Both the position numbers and the translations under genes were made by a program. From assembly GCA_033961575.1 (NCBI GenBank), contig CM066736.1:89883352-89947351 (forward strand): DNA of 64,000 nt, in the 5' to 3' direction. The notes beneath the pieces are model-generated. The model saw only the letters and a list, made by a program, of their open reading frames with translations. It did not search any database and had not been told where the DNA came from. The stretch comes from Aselliscus stoliczkanus. Taxonomy: Eukaryota; Chordata; Mammalia; Chiroptera; Hipposideridae. Shown piece by piece: positions 22,698 to 35,139 of the stretch (positions are counted from its first letter, which is position 1; every line of letters begins with the position of its first letter).

Positions 22698-22708
22698 AAT
22701 GTTATGTT

Positions 22709-22838
22709 CACCACCCAGAGTCAGTGGTGGTGAACACACAATGTGATATACAGATGATGTATTACAGAATTGTACACTTGAAACTTACGTAATTTTACTA
22801 ACAATTGTCACCCCAATAAATTTTAAATAAAAAAAGAA
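22709..22838 (+). repeat. 5'-truncated L1 3' end
   Basis: 'acttgaaacttacgtaattt' and 'caattgtcaccccaataaat' with an A-tail. Target duplication 'aatgttatgtt' at 22698-22708 and 22839-22849. Confidence 0.85.
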
Positions 22839-22849
22839 AATGTTATGTT

Positions 22850-23329
22850 AGGGTTCTATTGCACTTACCATTTCACCATAGTGGGAAACAGAAATGAAAT
22901 TAGGCTAGCTAGAGGCTCCTCAGCTTCCCTGTACCATATCTGTTGCCCCAGACCTTGAGTTATAGATCTGACTCCTTGAGCTGTGTTCTGAGTTTTGCAC
23001 TCAAGGGACACCAATACATCCAGATCTGCTACCCTCTGTAAACAAAGAATTTCACTGAGCAATTTCCTAGAAATTCCCAGAAGATGGCCTGATTCAGGAC
23101 CACAGTTTTAACTCGTTGGTTGCCACAAGGCCATAAAAAGGTCAGACTGGGATGGTCCACAAATTTTGGAGATGTGAACATACCAAGGAGAGCCTACCCC
23201 AGAGATCAGGGAAAGAAGTTGAAGCTACCAAGAAATCATTTAATTCCAAATTAACTGACATATTAGTGTAATTTCATCATTTCTTTGTTTCTCCTGTTTT
23301 GCTTATTGCCAATAAAGGTGTTTTTCCTT
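22850..23329. other. Unassigned spacer
   Basis: No gene or named repeat seen. Confidence 0.4.
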
Positions 23330-25985
23330 TCTTCATTATTGAAATATAATTTACATATAGTAAGATTCAGAAATCTGAAATGACCAGCTCAAATGATTTT
23401 TACCTATATATGCAACCAAGTAACATTCAACCAGGGAAGTGCTAAAATCTCCAAATCTAATTATAAAAATGTCTTTTTCTTTTTAGTTCTGTTACATTTT
23501 CTTTGTGTATTTTGAAGCTTTCCTATTACATGTATAAGCATTAAGGTTTTTATGAGTTCTTTTGTCTTTGCAAAATGTCTCCTTTTTTATTGGTGGTATG
23601 ACTTGCTTTAAATTCCATGTGCTCTGATAATGATATGGCCATATTCACCACATATATTGGTACACATGACATGTCTTTTTCCCCATCCTTTTACTCTTAA
23701 CCTATTTGTGTTTTTACATTTCATGTGCAACTTTTGTAATCAGCACACTTTTAATTCAGTCGACTAATGCTGTTTTATAATTGTGATCTTTGACCCATTG
23801 TATTTAATGCAATTATTAACACATTTGTTTTATGTCCATCATTGTTTTGTTTCCTCATTGTCCCATCTGTTTTCTCTTCTCTGTTATAGCTATATTCATT
23901 TTTTTTGAATCTTTACATAAAATCAATTCAAATATGTTTCAGTATTCTATTTTATTTCCATAATTAGCTTTTGGGCTATACTTTTTGTTTTTTGTTTGTA
24001 AGTTCTTCTTGGATTATGATATGTAACCTTAACTTATAAGAGTCCACCATGAATCAATATCATATTGCCCTATAGGTAATGTAAGAAACTTTCAACAGTA
24101 TAATTCCATTTATCTCATAATTAACCTGTATGCAATTATTTCCAAACATATTTCTACCTGTTGTGAGTCTCTCAATACATTATAATTATTTTATTTTAAA
24201 AAGAAAATTATATTTTCCAGAAATTAAGAAAAGAAAAAAATATTTGATGTTTAATCACATAGTCACCACTTTTAACATTCTTCATTTTTCTTTTGTCAAT
24301 CTGAATTTCTACCTTGTATTATTTTACTTTAGCCTGGAAAACTTCCTTTAGCATTTATTGTGTGCAGGTCTCATGGCTATGAATTTTCTAAGGTTTTATT
24401 TATCTGTGAATGTTTATATTTTGCCTTCTTTTTGAAAAACAATTTTTTTTGTTTTTAATTAGTTTTAGGTGTACAACACAGTGCAATAGTTACACTTTTT
24501 ACCCCTCAAAGTGACCTCCTCCTTATGCAATATACAAGAACAAATTCAAAATGGATTAAAGACTTAAATGTAAGACCTGAAACCATAAAACTCCTAAAAG
24601 AAAATATAGGGAGTACATTTGCAGACATTACCTGGAGCAATATTTTTACTGATATATCTCTACGGGCAAGGGAAGTAAAAGAAAAAATGAACATATGGGA
24701 TTATATCAGACTTAAAAGTTTTTTCACAACAAAGGAAACCATTAATAAAACAAAAAGGAAGCCTACTGATTGGGAGAATATATTCACCAACGATATATCT
24801 GATAAGGGGTTAATATCCAAAATTTATAAAACACTCATGAAACTCAACACCAAAAAGCAAACAACCCAATTAAAAAATGTGCAGAAGATATAAAGAGACA
24901 TTTCTCTAAAGAGGACATACAGATGGCCAACAGGCATATGAAAAACTGTTCAACCTCACTGGTCATTAGGGAAATGCAAATAAAAACCACAATGACATAC
25001 CACCTCACTCCAGTCAGAATGGCTATCATCAATAAATCAACAAACAACAAGTGCTGGCGGGGCTGTGGGGAAAAGGGGACCCTGCTGCACTGTTGGTGGG
25101 ATTGCAGATTGGTGCAGCCACTATGGAAGTCAGTATGGAGGTATCTCAAAAAACTGGAAATGGAGCTGCCTTTTGACCCAGCAATTCCACTCCTAGGTAT
25201 TTATCCTGAAAGACAATTTTGACAAATATTAAATTTCAGCTTGACAAGTTGTTCTTTCAGTACTTTCAAATTATACCTTCTATCTGCTTTAAATATGTCT
25301 CTCTTTTTCTTGACTATAATGTGTCTGGATTTGATTTTGTTGTATTTAGTCTACTGTGGATTTGCTGCTGTGGCTGTCATGAAAGTTTGTCAGGAAGTTT
25401 TTGCCCTGAACATCCTCATAATTAGCTTGAATTTTCTAACTGCAATGCCATTGTTCAACAGATCAGCAAGGCTCATTTAAAAAATATGACCTTTGAGGCC
25501 ATCAGATGCAATTCTGGTGACTTGAATCCTGTGACTATTTTTTCCCCAATATTTCTTATATTGAACATAGCTGATGCTTTTATATCATACTAATATTTCT
25601 TAGAAAATGGATTAACTGCTTTCTTCTTGGATCATTTTTTATGCCTTTTGTAGGGTACTTATTCTTGCCCATTTCTGTGGTATTGCCTAGAGAACCTATC
25701 ACATTTTTTATACTTACCTATAAATGGCCTTGAGTTTGGGCTGTTATTCAAGATTTGCTATGAATGTTCATGTAGAAGTAATTGCATACACAATAATCGT
25801 GTTCATTTCTTTTGAGTAAGTACTTAGGAGTATAAATGCTATGTGGTGACATGGTAAATTGGTATTTAACTTGCTTAATATATTTTAAGGCTGTAGATTT
25901 CAGTTTATATAATATAACAGAAATAATTATTTTTATATTATTTGTCAGTTGTGTATCTTGTGTTAAAATATCTTTGTATAATATT
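23330..25985 (-). repeat. Ancient, eroded L1 (ORF2 start and ORF1 region)
   Basis: The plus strand shows the T-rich, low-similarity image of an L1 read backward. For example, 'gacccattgtatttaatgca' near 23791 resembles the region upstream of L1 ORF2, and the part after 25221 resembles ORF1. A younger L1 (24447-25206) lies inside it. Too decayed for a subfamily name. Confidence 0.5.
24447..25206. mobile_element. Small L1 with inverted 5' segment (twin priming)
   Basis: Left part 24447-24515 is the extreme L1 3' end in minus orientation, with its T-run at the left edge. Right part 24516-25206 is an ORF2 C-terminal region in plus orientation: '[16 protein letters not shown]', '[17 protein letters not shown]', '[17 protein letters not shown]'. 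Flanks match as a near-perfect target duplication, 'tgaaa(a/g)acaatttt', at 24433-24446 and 25207-25220. This is the classical inverted L1 made by twin priming. Confidence 0.85.
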
Positions 25986-26526
25986 AAGATGCTTTTTTTA
26001 TTCGTTTATTGTGAAATAAACATTTAAAAAAAATTAGCTTCAGGTGTACAACACAGTGCAATAGTTATACTTTTTATCCCTCAAAGTGACAAACCCTATC
26101 CCCCCCTTTCACCACACCACTCCTCCACCCCCCATATCATACATATCTATTACAATTCCTCTGATTCCCTTCCACGGTATAATCCACATCCTGTGACTAC
26201 GTATATATTCAATTACAGTTGGCATACAATATTATACAACAACAGTTTCAGTTATACAGTGCAGTGATCAAGCCTCTACTCCATCCATGAAGTGGTCTCC
26301 CTAACAAGACATGTGACCATCTGACACCCCACAAAATATTTACAACATTATTATATTCCCTGAACTGTCTTTTATATCCCTGTGGCAATATTGCAGTTAC
26401 CTGTTTATGTTGTCTAATCCCTTCCCTTTCTCCCTCATCCCCAACCCCCTCCCAACTAGCAACCATCAGTTTTTCCTCTATATCTATGAGACAGTTTCTG
26501 TTTACTTTGCTCATTCATTCAGTTTT

Positions 26527-29500
26527 TCAGATTCCACGTATAAGTGAGATGATATGGTATTTGTCTTTCTCCAGCTGACTTATTTCACTTAACATAATAG
26601 TCTCTAGGTCCATCCATATCGTTGCAAATAGTACGATTTCATTCTTCTTTATAGCAGAGTAATGCTCCGTTGTATAAATCTACCACAATTTCTTAATCCA
26701 GTCATCTACCGATGGGCATTTCGGTTGTTTCAAAGTCTTGGCTATTGTAAATAGCGCTGCAATAAACATAGGGGTGCATATATTTTTACTCTTGGGTAGA
26801 TACCCAAGAGTAGAATTGCTGGGTCAAAAGGTAGTTCCATTTCCAGTTTTTTGAGATACCTCCACACTAATTTCCATAATGGCTGCACCAATTTACAGTC
26901 CCACCAACAGTGCAACAGGGTTCCCTTTTCTCCACACCCTTGCCAGCACTTGTTGTTTGTTGATTTATTGATGATAGCCATTCTGACCAGAGTGAGGTGG
27001 TATCTCATTGTAGTTTTTATTTGCATTTCTCTGATGATTAGTGAAGTTGAACATTTTTTCATATGCCTGTTGGCCATCTGTATGTCCTCTTTAGAGAAAT
27101 GCCTCTACATATCCTCTGCCCATTTTTTAATTGGGTTGTTTGTTTTTTTGGTGTGGAGTTTCATGAGTGTCAAAAATTTTGGATATTAACCTCTTTTCAG
27201 ATATATCATTGGCAAATATCTTCTCCCATTCAGTAGGCTGCCTTTTTGTTTTATTGATGATTTCCTTTGCTGTGAAAAAACTTTTGTTTGATGTAATCCC
27301 ATATGTTCATTTTTTTCTTTTATTTCCCTTTCCCGAGGGGATATATCAGTAAAAATATTACTCAAGGTAATGTCTGCAAACTTACTCCCTATGTTTTCTT
27401 CTAGGAGTTTTATCGTTTCAGGTCTTATATTCAAGTCTTTAATCCATTTTGAGTTTGTTCTCATATATGGTATAAGTAGGTTGTCCATTTTCATACTTTT
27501 GCACGTGTCAGTCCAATTTTCCCAGCACCATTTATTAAATAGACTGTCTTTACTCCAATGTAAATTCTTGCTTCCGTTGTCATAGATTAAATGACTGTAT
27601 ATGGATGGGTTTATTACTGAGCTCTTTATTCTATTCCATTGGTCTATGTGTCTGTTTTTATGCCAGTACCATACTGTTTTGATTACTGTAGCCTTGTAGT
27701 ATGTTTTGATGTCAGGTAGTGTGATGCCTCCCACTTTGTTCTTATTTCTGAACATTGCGGTGGCTATTCAGGGTCGTTTGTGGCTCCATATAAATTTTAG
27801 GATTCTATGTTCTATTTCTGAGAAAAATGTTCTTGGTAGTTTGATTGGAATTGCATTGAATCTACATATTGCTTTAGGTAGTATTGACATTTTAACTATA
27901 TTAATTCTTCCTCATCCATGAACATGGTATGTATTTCCATTTATTTGTATCTTCTTTGATTTCTCTCTTCAGTGTCTCATAATTTTCTGAGGACAGGTCT
28001 TTTACTTCTTCAGTGAAATTGGTTCCTAGATATTTTGTTGTTTTTGAAGAAATTGTAAAAGGGATTGATTTCCTGATTTCTTCTTCTGATAGCTTATTAT
28101 TGGTGTGTACAAATGCAACTGATTTCTGAATATTAATTTTGTATCCTCCTACCTTACCAAATTCGTTTATCAGTTCTAACAGTTTTTTGGTGGAGTCTTT
28201 GGGATTCTCTCTATGTAGTATCATGTCATCTGCATACAATGACAATTTTATTTCCTCTTTTCTAATTTGGATGACTTTTATGTCATTTTCTTGTCTGATT
28301 GCTGTGGCTAGAACTTCCAGAAATATGTTAAATAGAAGTGGTGAAAGTGGGCAGCCTTGTCTTGATCCTGATCTTACAGGGAAAGCTTTTAGCCTTTCCA
28401 CATTGAGTACAATGTTTGCTGTGGGCTTATCATATATGGCCTTTATTATGTTGAGATATGATCCCACTATTCCTACCTTGCTAAGAGTTTTTATGATAAA
28501 TTGATGATGGATTTTGTCAAATGCTTTTTCTGCATCTATTGATATGATCATATAATTTTTATTTTTCATTTTGTTAATGTGATGTACTACATTAATGGAT
28601 TTGTGGATATTGAACTAACTTTCCATACCAGGAATGAATCCCACTTGATCGTGGTGTATGATCTTTTTAATGTGATGCTGAATACGGTTTGCTAGTATTT
28701 TGTTGAGGATTTTTGCATCTATGTTCATTAGGGATATCGGCCTGTAGTTTTCCTTTTTTGTAATATCTTTGTCTGACTTAGGAATCAGGGTGACAGTGGC
28801 TTCATAGAAAGAGTTTGGGAGCCTTCCCTCCTTCTGTATTTTTTGGAATAGTTTGAGGAGAATAGGTAATAATTCTTTTTTGAATGTTTTGTAAAATTCA
28901 CCTGTGTAGCCATCTGGTCCAGGGCTTTTGTTTGTTGGAAGATTGTGGATTACTGATTCAATTTCTTTGGCAGTAATCAGTCTGTTCAGAGTTTCTGTTT
29001 CTTTTTGGTTCAGAGTTGGTAGATTGTATGCTTCTAGAAATGTATCCATTTCTTCCAGATTTATTCCATTTCTTCCAGAATTTGTTAGCATATAGTTGCT
29101 CATAGTATTTTCTTAAAATGTTCTGTATTTCTGTGGTATCTGTTGTCACTTCTCCCCTTTCATTTCTGATTTTACTAATTTGGGTCCTGTCTTTTTCTTG
29201 GTTAGTTGTGCTAAGGGTTTGTCGATTTTGTTTATCTTTTCAAAAAACCAGCTCTTGGTTTCATTGATCTTTTGTATTGTAATTTTGTTCTCTATTTCAT
29301 TTATTTCTGCTCTGGTCTTTATTACTTCCTTCCTTATACTCCCTTTAGGCTTGTTTTGACATTCTTTTTCGAGTTTCCTTAGGTGTAAAGATAGTCTGTT
29401 GATTTGAGATTTTTCTTCCTTCTTTAGGTAGGCCTGCACTGCTATGAACTTCCCTCTGGGGACTGCTTTTGCTGCATCCCAGAGATTTTGGGTTGTGGTG

Positions 29501-30326
29501 TTTTCATTTTCGTTTTTCTCGAGGTATCTTTTGATCTCATTTTTGACCCACTCACTATTTAGTAGCATGCTATTTAGCCTCCATGTATTTGTAAGCTTTC
29601 CAGATTTCTTCTTATAATTGATTTCTAATATCATAGCATTGTGGTCAGAGAAGACACTTGATATGATTTCATCCTTATTAAATTTGTTGAGACTTGTCTT
29701 GTGGCCTAGCTTGTGGTCTATCTTGGAAAATGTTCCATGTACACTGGAGAAGAATGTATATTCTGTAGCTTTGGGGTGAAATGCTCTAAAAATATCAATT
29801 AAGTCTAGCTGGTCTAAAGCATCATTTAAGGCCACTGTGTCTGTGTTGATTTTCTGTCTGGAGGATCTGTCCATTGGTGACAGCAGGGTGTTGAAGTCCC
29901 CTACTATGATAGTGTTACTGTTGATCTCTGCCTTTATGTCTGTCAAAATCTGTTTTATGTATTTAGGTCCTCCTATATTGGGTGCATAGATGTTTACTAG
30001 GGTTATGTCCTCTTGTTGAATCGATCCCTTTATTATTATGTAGTGCCCTTCTTTGTCTTTTATTGTAGCCTTCATTTTAAAGTCTATTTTGTCCGAAATA
30101 AGTATTGCTACCCCAGCTTTTTTCTCATTTCCATTTGCATGAAATATCTTATTCCATCCCTTTACTTTCAGTCTGTGTGTGTCTTTTGATCTGAGATGAG
30201 TCTCTTGTAGACAGCATATGCATGGGTCCTTTTTCTTATCCACTCAGCCACTCTGTGTCTTTTGATTGGAGCATTTAGCCTATTGACATTTAAAGTTATT
30301 ATTGATAGGTACATATTTATTGCCAT
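26527..30326 (-). pseudogene. L1 ORF2 (endonuclease-reverse transcriptase), broken
   Basis: True start at 30326 (ATG GCA ATA AAT). A one-base loss in an A-run near 30226 shifts the frame, after which a long open stretch (30243-29146) covers most of the endonuclease: '[17 protein letters not shown]', '[17 protein letters not shown]', '[13 protein letters not shown]', and an intact S-D-H-N. Stops fall near 29146 and 28615. The reverse transcriptase follows with '[19 protein letters not shown]', '[15 protein letters not shown]', '[20 protein letters not shown]' and '[11 protein letters not shown]'. Another shift near 27900 leads to '[18 protein letters not shown]' and the Cys-rich '[17 protein letters not shown]'. 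End set by similarity to L1 copy 1. Confidence 0.9.
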
Positions 30327-30339
30327 TTTGTTATTTGTA

Positions 30340-31253
30340 TTTCTTGTCTTCCTGGGTAAGCTTGTTTTCCCCTCTCTTCTGTTTAGAAAAGCCCTTTTAG
30401 CATTTCCAGCAATGCTGGCTTGGTGGTAATGAACTCCTTAAGCTTATTCTTTTCTGAGAAGCTCTTTATCTCTCCTTCATTTTAAGTGATAGCCATGCTG
30501 GGTAGAGCGATCTTGGTTGTAGATCTTTATTTTGTCACTTTGAATATCTCCTGCCACTCCCTTCTGGCCTGCAGAGTTTCTGTAGAAAAGTCTGCTGTTA
30601 GTCTTATAAGGGGTTCCTTTGTATGTAACCTGCTGTCTTTCTCTTGTTGCTTTTAGGATTCTATCTTTGTCTTTATGCTTTGCTATTTTAACTATGATGT
30701 GTCTTGGTGTGGGCCTGTTTGGATTCAGCCTGTTTGGAACTCTCTGCACATCCTGGGCTTGTATGTTGATATCCTTCACCTGGATAGGGAAGTTTTCAGT
30801 CATTATTTCTTCAAATACATTCTCAATCCTTTGCTTCTTTTCTTATCCTTCCGGTATTCCTATGATGCAAAGGTTGCTGTATTTCATGTTGTCCCAGAGG
30901 TCTCTTAAACTATTTTTATTCTTTTTTATTCTTTTTTCTTTTTGTTGTTCCAGCTGGGTGATTTCTGCTATTTTGTCATCTAATTCGCTGATCCGCTCCT
31001 CTGCTTCATCTATTCTACCGGTGATTCCTTCGAATGTGTTCTTCATTTCAGTTGTTGTATTCTTTAGTTCTAACTGGTTGTTTTTTATGGTTTCCCTATC
31101 CTTCTTTATGTCCTTGATAAGTTCCTTAAACATTCTTTTCATCAGTGTTCTAAACTCTGTCTCTGAAAGTTTGGATACCTCTGTTTCATTTAGTTCCATT
31201 TCTAGAGGTTTCTTCTGATCTTTTACTTGGGACATGTTTCTTTGTTTCTTCAT
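30340..31253 (-). pseudogene. L1 ORF1, broken
   Basis: N-terminal part starts 'MKKQRNMSQVKDQKKPLEM', runs through a coiled coil ('RIDEAEERISELDDKIAEI') and stops at 30843 after 'NLCIIGIPEG'. The RRM/C-terminal part resumes in another frame with 'RPTPRHIIVKIAKHKDKDRI' and 'ARERQQ'-like 'TRERQQVTYKGTP', then loses frame again near 30620. The 3' limit is approximate. Confidence 0.85.
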
Positions 31254-32053
31254 TCTGGCTATCGTTCTGTGAATGCTTCAAGGTATTAGACAGATCACCT
31301 AGAAAGAAGAGAGAGAATAAAAAGAGGTGGGGATCTCTCCATCCTCTTTAATCTGCAGACCACTTGCTCAGCAATAGAGTTTCTCTGGGAGACACGAGTC
31401 ACACCAGCTATTGGGGGGAAGAACTTAACATGTTATGCGCCACCCTCCCTCTCAGGCTGGCAGTGAGCTTTCCGCAATTAGGTGCTTTGAACTCTGGAAC
31501 CATGTTCATTACCAAAAAAAAAAAAAAAATCTTCACATGTTGTTGCAAGTTGTCCGCTGCTGCTGCAAAAAAACCCCTCTGTGGCCTGCGGGGGTGTGGG
31601 CCAGGCAGTGGGGGCTCATGGTGCCTCTGGCAACACAGCTGTAGGTGAATGGAGCAGGCCCCCAAGGAACCACTTGATGTGGTCAGAGGCCCCCACCAAG
31701 TAGGAGCAGCATGCACTCTACACCAGCAACCAGTCCACACAAACTCGCCAGGAAAGCCTCGATTGGATCATGCAGGTGCACGGCTCCCAGCCCAGCACTC
31801 TCAGGAAAACTCCCCATGTCAGCCTGTCCCAATCAGCTGCCCACAGATCAGGCTAAGCAGCCCAACAGCCAATCCCCAGACTGGCAACTCTGCACAAACA
31901 GTGCGGAGAGTGAGGACCCAAGGCGAGTGGTGCACTCCTGAGTCTCAGTTAACAGATTGATGTAGCTGGAGAGCACCCGCCCAGCATTGCCCTGGCAACG
32001 CAGCACAAGCAGGACGAAGGGTGGGGATCCAAGGCTGCATACACGCGCGCGCA

Positions 32054-32101
<48 letters not shown>

Positions 32102-32731
32102 CCAATTTCACCAGGCAATGTGGTCCTGGATCTGACCCTCTGTTGGGAGGGCCCAACCCTGAAAAAATGGCGCCCTCCTGTACACCGCTTGTGTGCAAGC
32201 TCCACACCAGGGGAACAATGCTCCCAAAACCTCCAGCTTCTGCACCAAAGATGCTCAGTTCAGTCCTTCCCCACAGGCTCCTGGGCCTGGCTCACACAGC
32301 TACTCCCTCCACCAGGAACCAGGTGAGTGTTCACCGGCCCCACTGGTTCTCCAGCCCCCCTCAGCCTCACCGAGCCGAGCAAAGAGAGTCCTCACTAATT
32401 TCTACTGCCCGCTATCGTAGAACTCCTCTTCCTGGCAAAGCAACTCTGGGCTAGTGAGCTCGGTGTGGGGCCAGAGGGTCTCTTCCCCAACCAGAGAAGC
32501 CTCTCCGCAGCTGGGGCATCCCTCGTGGAGCTCACCCTCTCTCATCTGTGCCCCTCCTACCAGACTTAACGTGGCCTCCTATTTAGGTCCTTCGTTTAGA
32601 GGTTCTGTTCATCTAGTGTTCAAGAGACTTCTGAGATTAAATGTTGTATAAATTATTTTTGATTTTGATGTGATCCTGGGAGGCAGTTGGGAAAGCGTCC
32701 GTCTATTCCACCATCTTACCACAAGTTCCTC
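31254..32731 (-). promoter_or_regulatory. 5' UTR of L1 copy 3, with internal (CA)n
   Basis: GC-rich region of about 1.5 kb. The first ~50 bases beside ORF1 match L1 copy 1, then similarity stops. Contains an A-run (31505-31521) and a long CA tract (32041-32096). Begins with a typical L1 'aagatgg' word near the 5' end. Open frames here are fortuitous. Confidence 0.75.
32041..32096. repeat. (CG)(CA)n dinucleotide tract
   Basis: Starts with alternating CG/CA then pure CA. Alternating purine-pyrimidine, in the L1 5' UTR. Confidence 0.95.
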
Positions 32732-32792
32732 AAGATGCTTTTTTCTTTTCTTTTATATATGCCTAATAATCATTTTTCTTCCCTTTTTACAC

Positions 32793-32860
32793 TCTTTCCA
32801 TGTGCTTTTATTTTAATGTATCTTTTGGAAACAGCATATTATTATACATTTTTAAATTTT
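32793..32860 (+). repeat. 68-bp direct repeat, copy 1
   Basis: Identical by eye to 33206-33273, starting 'tctttccatgtgctttta' and ending 'tacatttttaaatttt'. Confidence 0.9.
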
Positions 32861-32929
32861 GTTTTTAGTCCAATGCGCCTAAGTCTCTGTCTTTTAGTTA
32901 AGACGTTTAATCCATTTAAATTTACTGTA

Positions 32930-32931
<2 letters not shown>

Positions 32932-32976
<45 letters not shown>
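32932..32976. repeat. (TC)n microsatellite
   Basis: About 22 TC units. Confidence 0.95.
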
Positions 32977-32980
<4 letters not shown>

Positions 32981-33205
32981 GCCTAGCCTCTCTCAGCTGC
33001 AGCTTTCTCAACTCTGAGGTGAGGGAGAGATTTTAAAAATCTACCATGGAAAGTCCCTATGAGAATAAAAGGTAGCATTAAATACAAAAATTCAGAAATG
33101 AACAATTCATAAGTTTTAAAGTGAATGCTATCTTGAGTAGTGTGTGAAATCTCCCAGCATCCTGCTTGGTTCTACCTCTTCATCCAGTGTATCCAAACTG
33201 TACAG

Positions 33206-33273
33206 TCTTTCCATGTGCTTTTATTTTAATGTATCTTTTGGAAACAGCATATTATTATACATTTTTAAATTTT
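33206..33273 (+). repeat. 68-bp direct repeat, copy 2
   Basis: Second copy, 413 bases downstream of the first; the flanks of the two copies are unrelated on at least the 5' side. Confidence 0.9.
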
Positions 33274-33517
33274 AATTATACATTAAAAAATTAAATACCC
33301 ACCTGCTATTCCCTTAATAGCTGTTTGAGTTATCAGATTGACTGTTGCAGTATTGCGGTTTTTGTGCTCAACTAGCCCTTATTTTACTTATTAATGGCCC
33401 CAAAGCACAAGAGTAGTGACTCTGGCAATTTGGATATGCCAAAGAAAAGCCATAAATTTCTTTAAGTGAAAAGGTATATATATATATATGAGTATATAAG
33501 AAAAAACATAATATATA

Positions 33518-33753
33518 CAGAGGGTGACAAAAAAACTTATACACATTTTAAGAAAGGAAAAAACTATTAAAATTGTAATACTCAATATATACCAATAACA
33601 AAAGATGTATATAAGTCATGTTTGGCTTCTGCAGTTACAAGAAATGCTCAAAGTGATTACCATCAGCATCCAGACACTTCTGATTGTGGTGAACTACTGC
33701 TTGAGCAATGTTGACCAAAGTGTCCACTTGTATACATTTTTTTGACACTACTG
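33518..33753. mobile_element. Non-autonomous Tc1/mariner-type element
   Basis: Imperfect inverted ends: left 'gggtgacaaaaaaacttata', right, read backward, 'gtgtcaaaaaaatgtataca'. TA precedes the left end. Internal sequence has no open transposase. Confidence 0.6.
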
Positions 33754-33754
33754 G

Positions 33755-33763
33755 TATGTGTGT

Positions 33764-33849
<86 letters not shown>
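33755..33849. repeat. (TG)n(TA)n compound microsatellite
   Basis: About 25 TG units (one GAG interruption) passing into about 20 TA units. Confidence 0.95.
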
Positions 33850-33855
<6 letters not shown>

Positions 33856-33937
33856 GTTCAATACTATCCATGGTTTCAGGCATCCACTGGGGGTCCTGGA
33901 ATTTATCTCCCATGAATAATGGGGGACTACTGTATAT
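33850..33937. repeat. MER2/Tigger-like DNA transposon end
   Basis: 'catggtttcaggcatccact' and the terminal 'gggggactactgta' correspond to the end of Tigger/MER2 pogo-type elements. Confidence 0.65.
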
Positions 33938-34560
33938 ACATCAGTTTTCTATTGCTGCTGTAAAAAATTACCATAAACTTAGGGCTTAAAATAACACAAA
34001 TTTATTATCATACAGTTCTGGAGGTCAGAAGCAATAAGATCTGTCTGTAGCACCATGTTCCTTCTGGAGGCTCTAAAGAAGAATCAGTTTCCTTGCCTTT
34101 TCCAACTTCTAGAGACCACCTGCACTCCTTGGCTTGTGACCCCTTCCTCATATCATTCTGACCTCTGTTTCCATCGTCATATCTCTTCTAGCTCTGACCT
34201 TCCTGCCTCCCTTTTATAGGGGCACTGCAATTACACTGGGCCTACTCTCCCAGCACATCAATGTGTGACAATATGCAGAGTATTGTCAACCATGGAAGCT
34301 AATCCAAACTTCAGTCTCCAGAGTTTTCATTAGGGTTTCACTGCATAGTAATGATTAATTAAATCATTGGCTATGTGACTGAATCTCCAACTCCCATTTT
34401 CTCCCCATAGGTTGGGCTAATATCACTCAATTCATAAGCCCAACCCTCTAATCACATGGTGTGGTCATCTGTCCTGAGTCATCTCATATGTTTCAACTAT
34501 CTAAGGCCCACCATTGGTCACCTTATCAGCATAAACTATCAGGGAACATAAAGAATAACA
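33938..34560 (-). repeat. MaLR-type (MLT1-like) LTR remnant
   Basis: 'ttctattgctgctgtaaaaa', 'atttattatcatacagttct' and 'ggaggtcagaag' match the reverse-strand pattern of mammalian MLT/MST LTRs. No coding sequence. The boundary at the right is uncertain. Confidence 0.6.
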
Positions 34561-35086
34561 AACATACTGCTATCATTTGAGAAATTCCGAGATTTTAAAG
34601 GCCACTTCCCAGGCAATGGGGACAAAGGCCAATTTGTTTTATTACACAGGCTGTCAACTAGAACACCGACACATGGCTTCTGAACACGGTAGTATTTCCC
34701 TCACAACATGGTCGTGTGGTTCCAAGGGCAAAAAAAGGTTCTGAAAGACAGAGAGCCTGGTAGAAACTATATTGCTTTTTATGATCTAACATTGGAAGTA
34801 ATGTGGCCTTGTTTTAATAGCATTCTATTTGTTGAGGAAGTTCTGAAGACTCACCCAAAAGAAGATTAAGGTCTTCTCCCACCTCTTCATGGAAGAATGG
34901 CAATGTTTGGAAAAGGAGAGGTGGAACAGGACATATCATAAAGGCATTCTTCACAAAATAAATCTGGCATAACCATCAAGTCTAAAGTCTTCCTATATGA
35001 CTTTTCTAAGTTGTACATGTTGGCATAGAATCAGAGCCAAGACTAAAACCCTGTGTTCTCTTTGAATAGCCTGATGTTTTAATAGA
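34561..35086. other. Unassigned spacer
   Basis: No feature recognised. Confidence 0.4.
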
Positions 35087-35096
35087 CACCAAGATT

Positions 35097-35100
<4 letters not shown>

Positions 35101-35139
<39 letters not shown>

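Larger units (their letters stand above)
25999..32731 (-). mobile_element. Full-length LINE-1, minus strand, broken (L1 copy 3)
   Basis: Target duplication 'aagatgctttttt' at 25986-25998 and 32732-32744. Minus-strand order: 5' UTR (32731-31254), ORF1 (31253 to about 30340), ORF2 (30326-26527), 3' UTR ending near 26035 and an A-rich end containing AATAAA-like words. Its 5' end reads 'gtggtaagatggtggaatag'. Protein regions are close to those of L1 copy 1 but the 5' UTR is not. Several stops and shifts make it inactive. Confidence 0.93.
32745..33517. other. Old L1-like spacer with a 68-bp direct repeat and (TC)n
   Basis: 32761-32930 reads as an ancient minus-strand L1 ORF2 start region. An identical 68-bp block occurs at 32793-32860 and 33206-33273. 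A (TC)n tract lies between them. A short (TA)n occurs at 33475-33490. No gene. Confidence 0.6.

Noticed and set aside
31987..32454. 155-codon open frame containing Thr-His repeats
   Set aside because: Product of the (CA)n tract in the L1 5' UTR.
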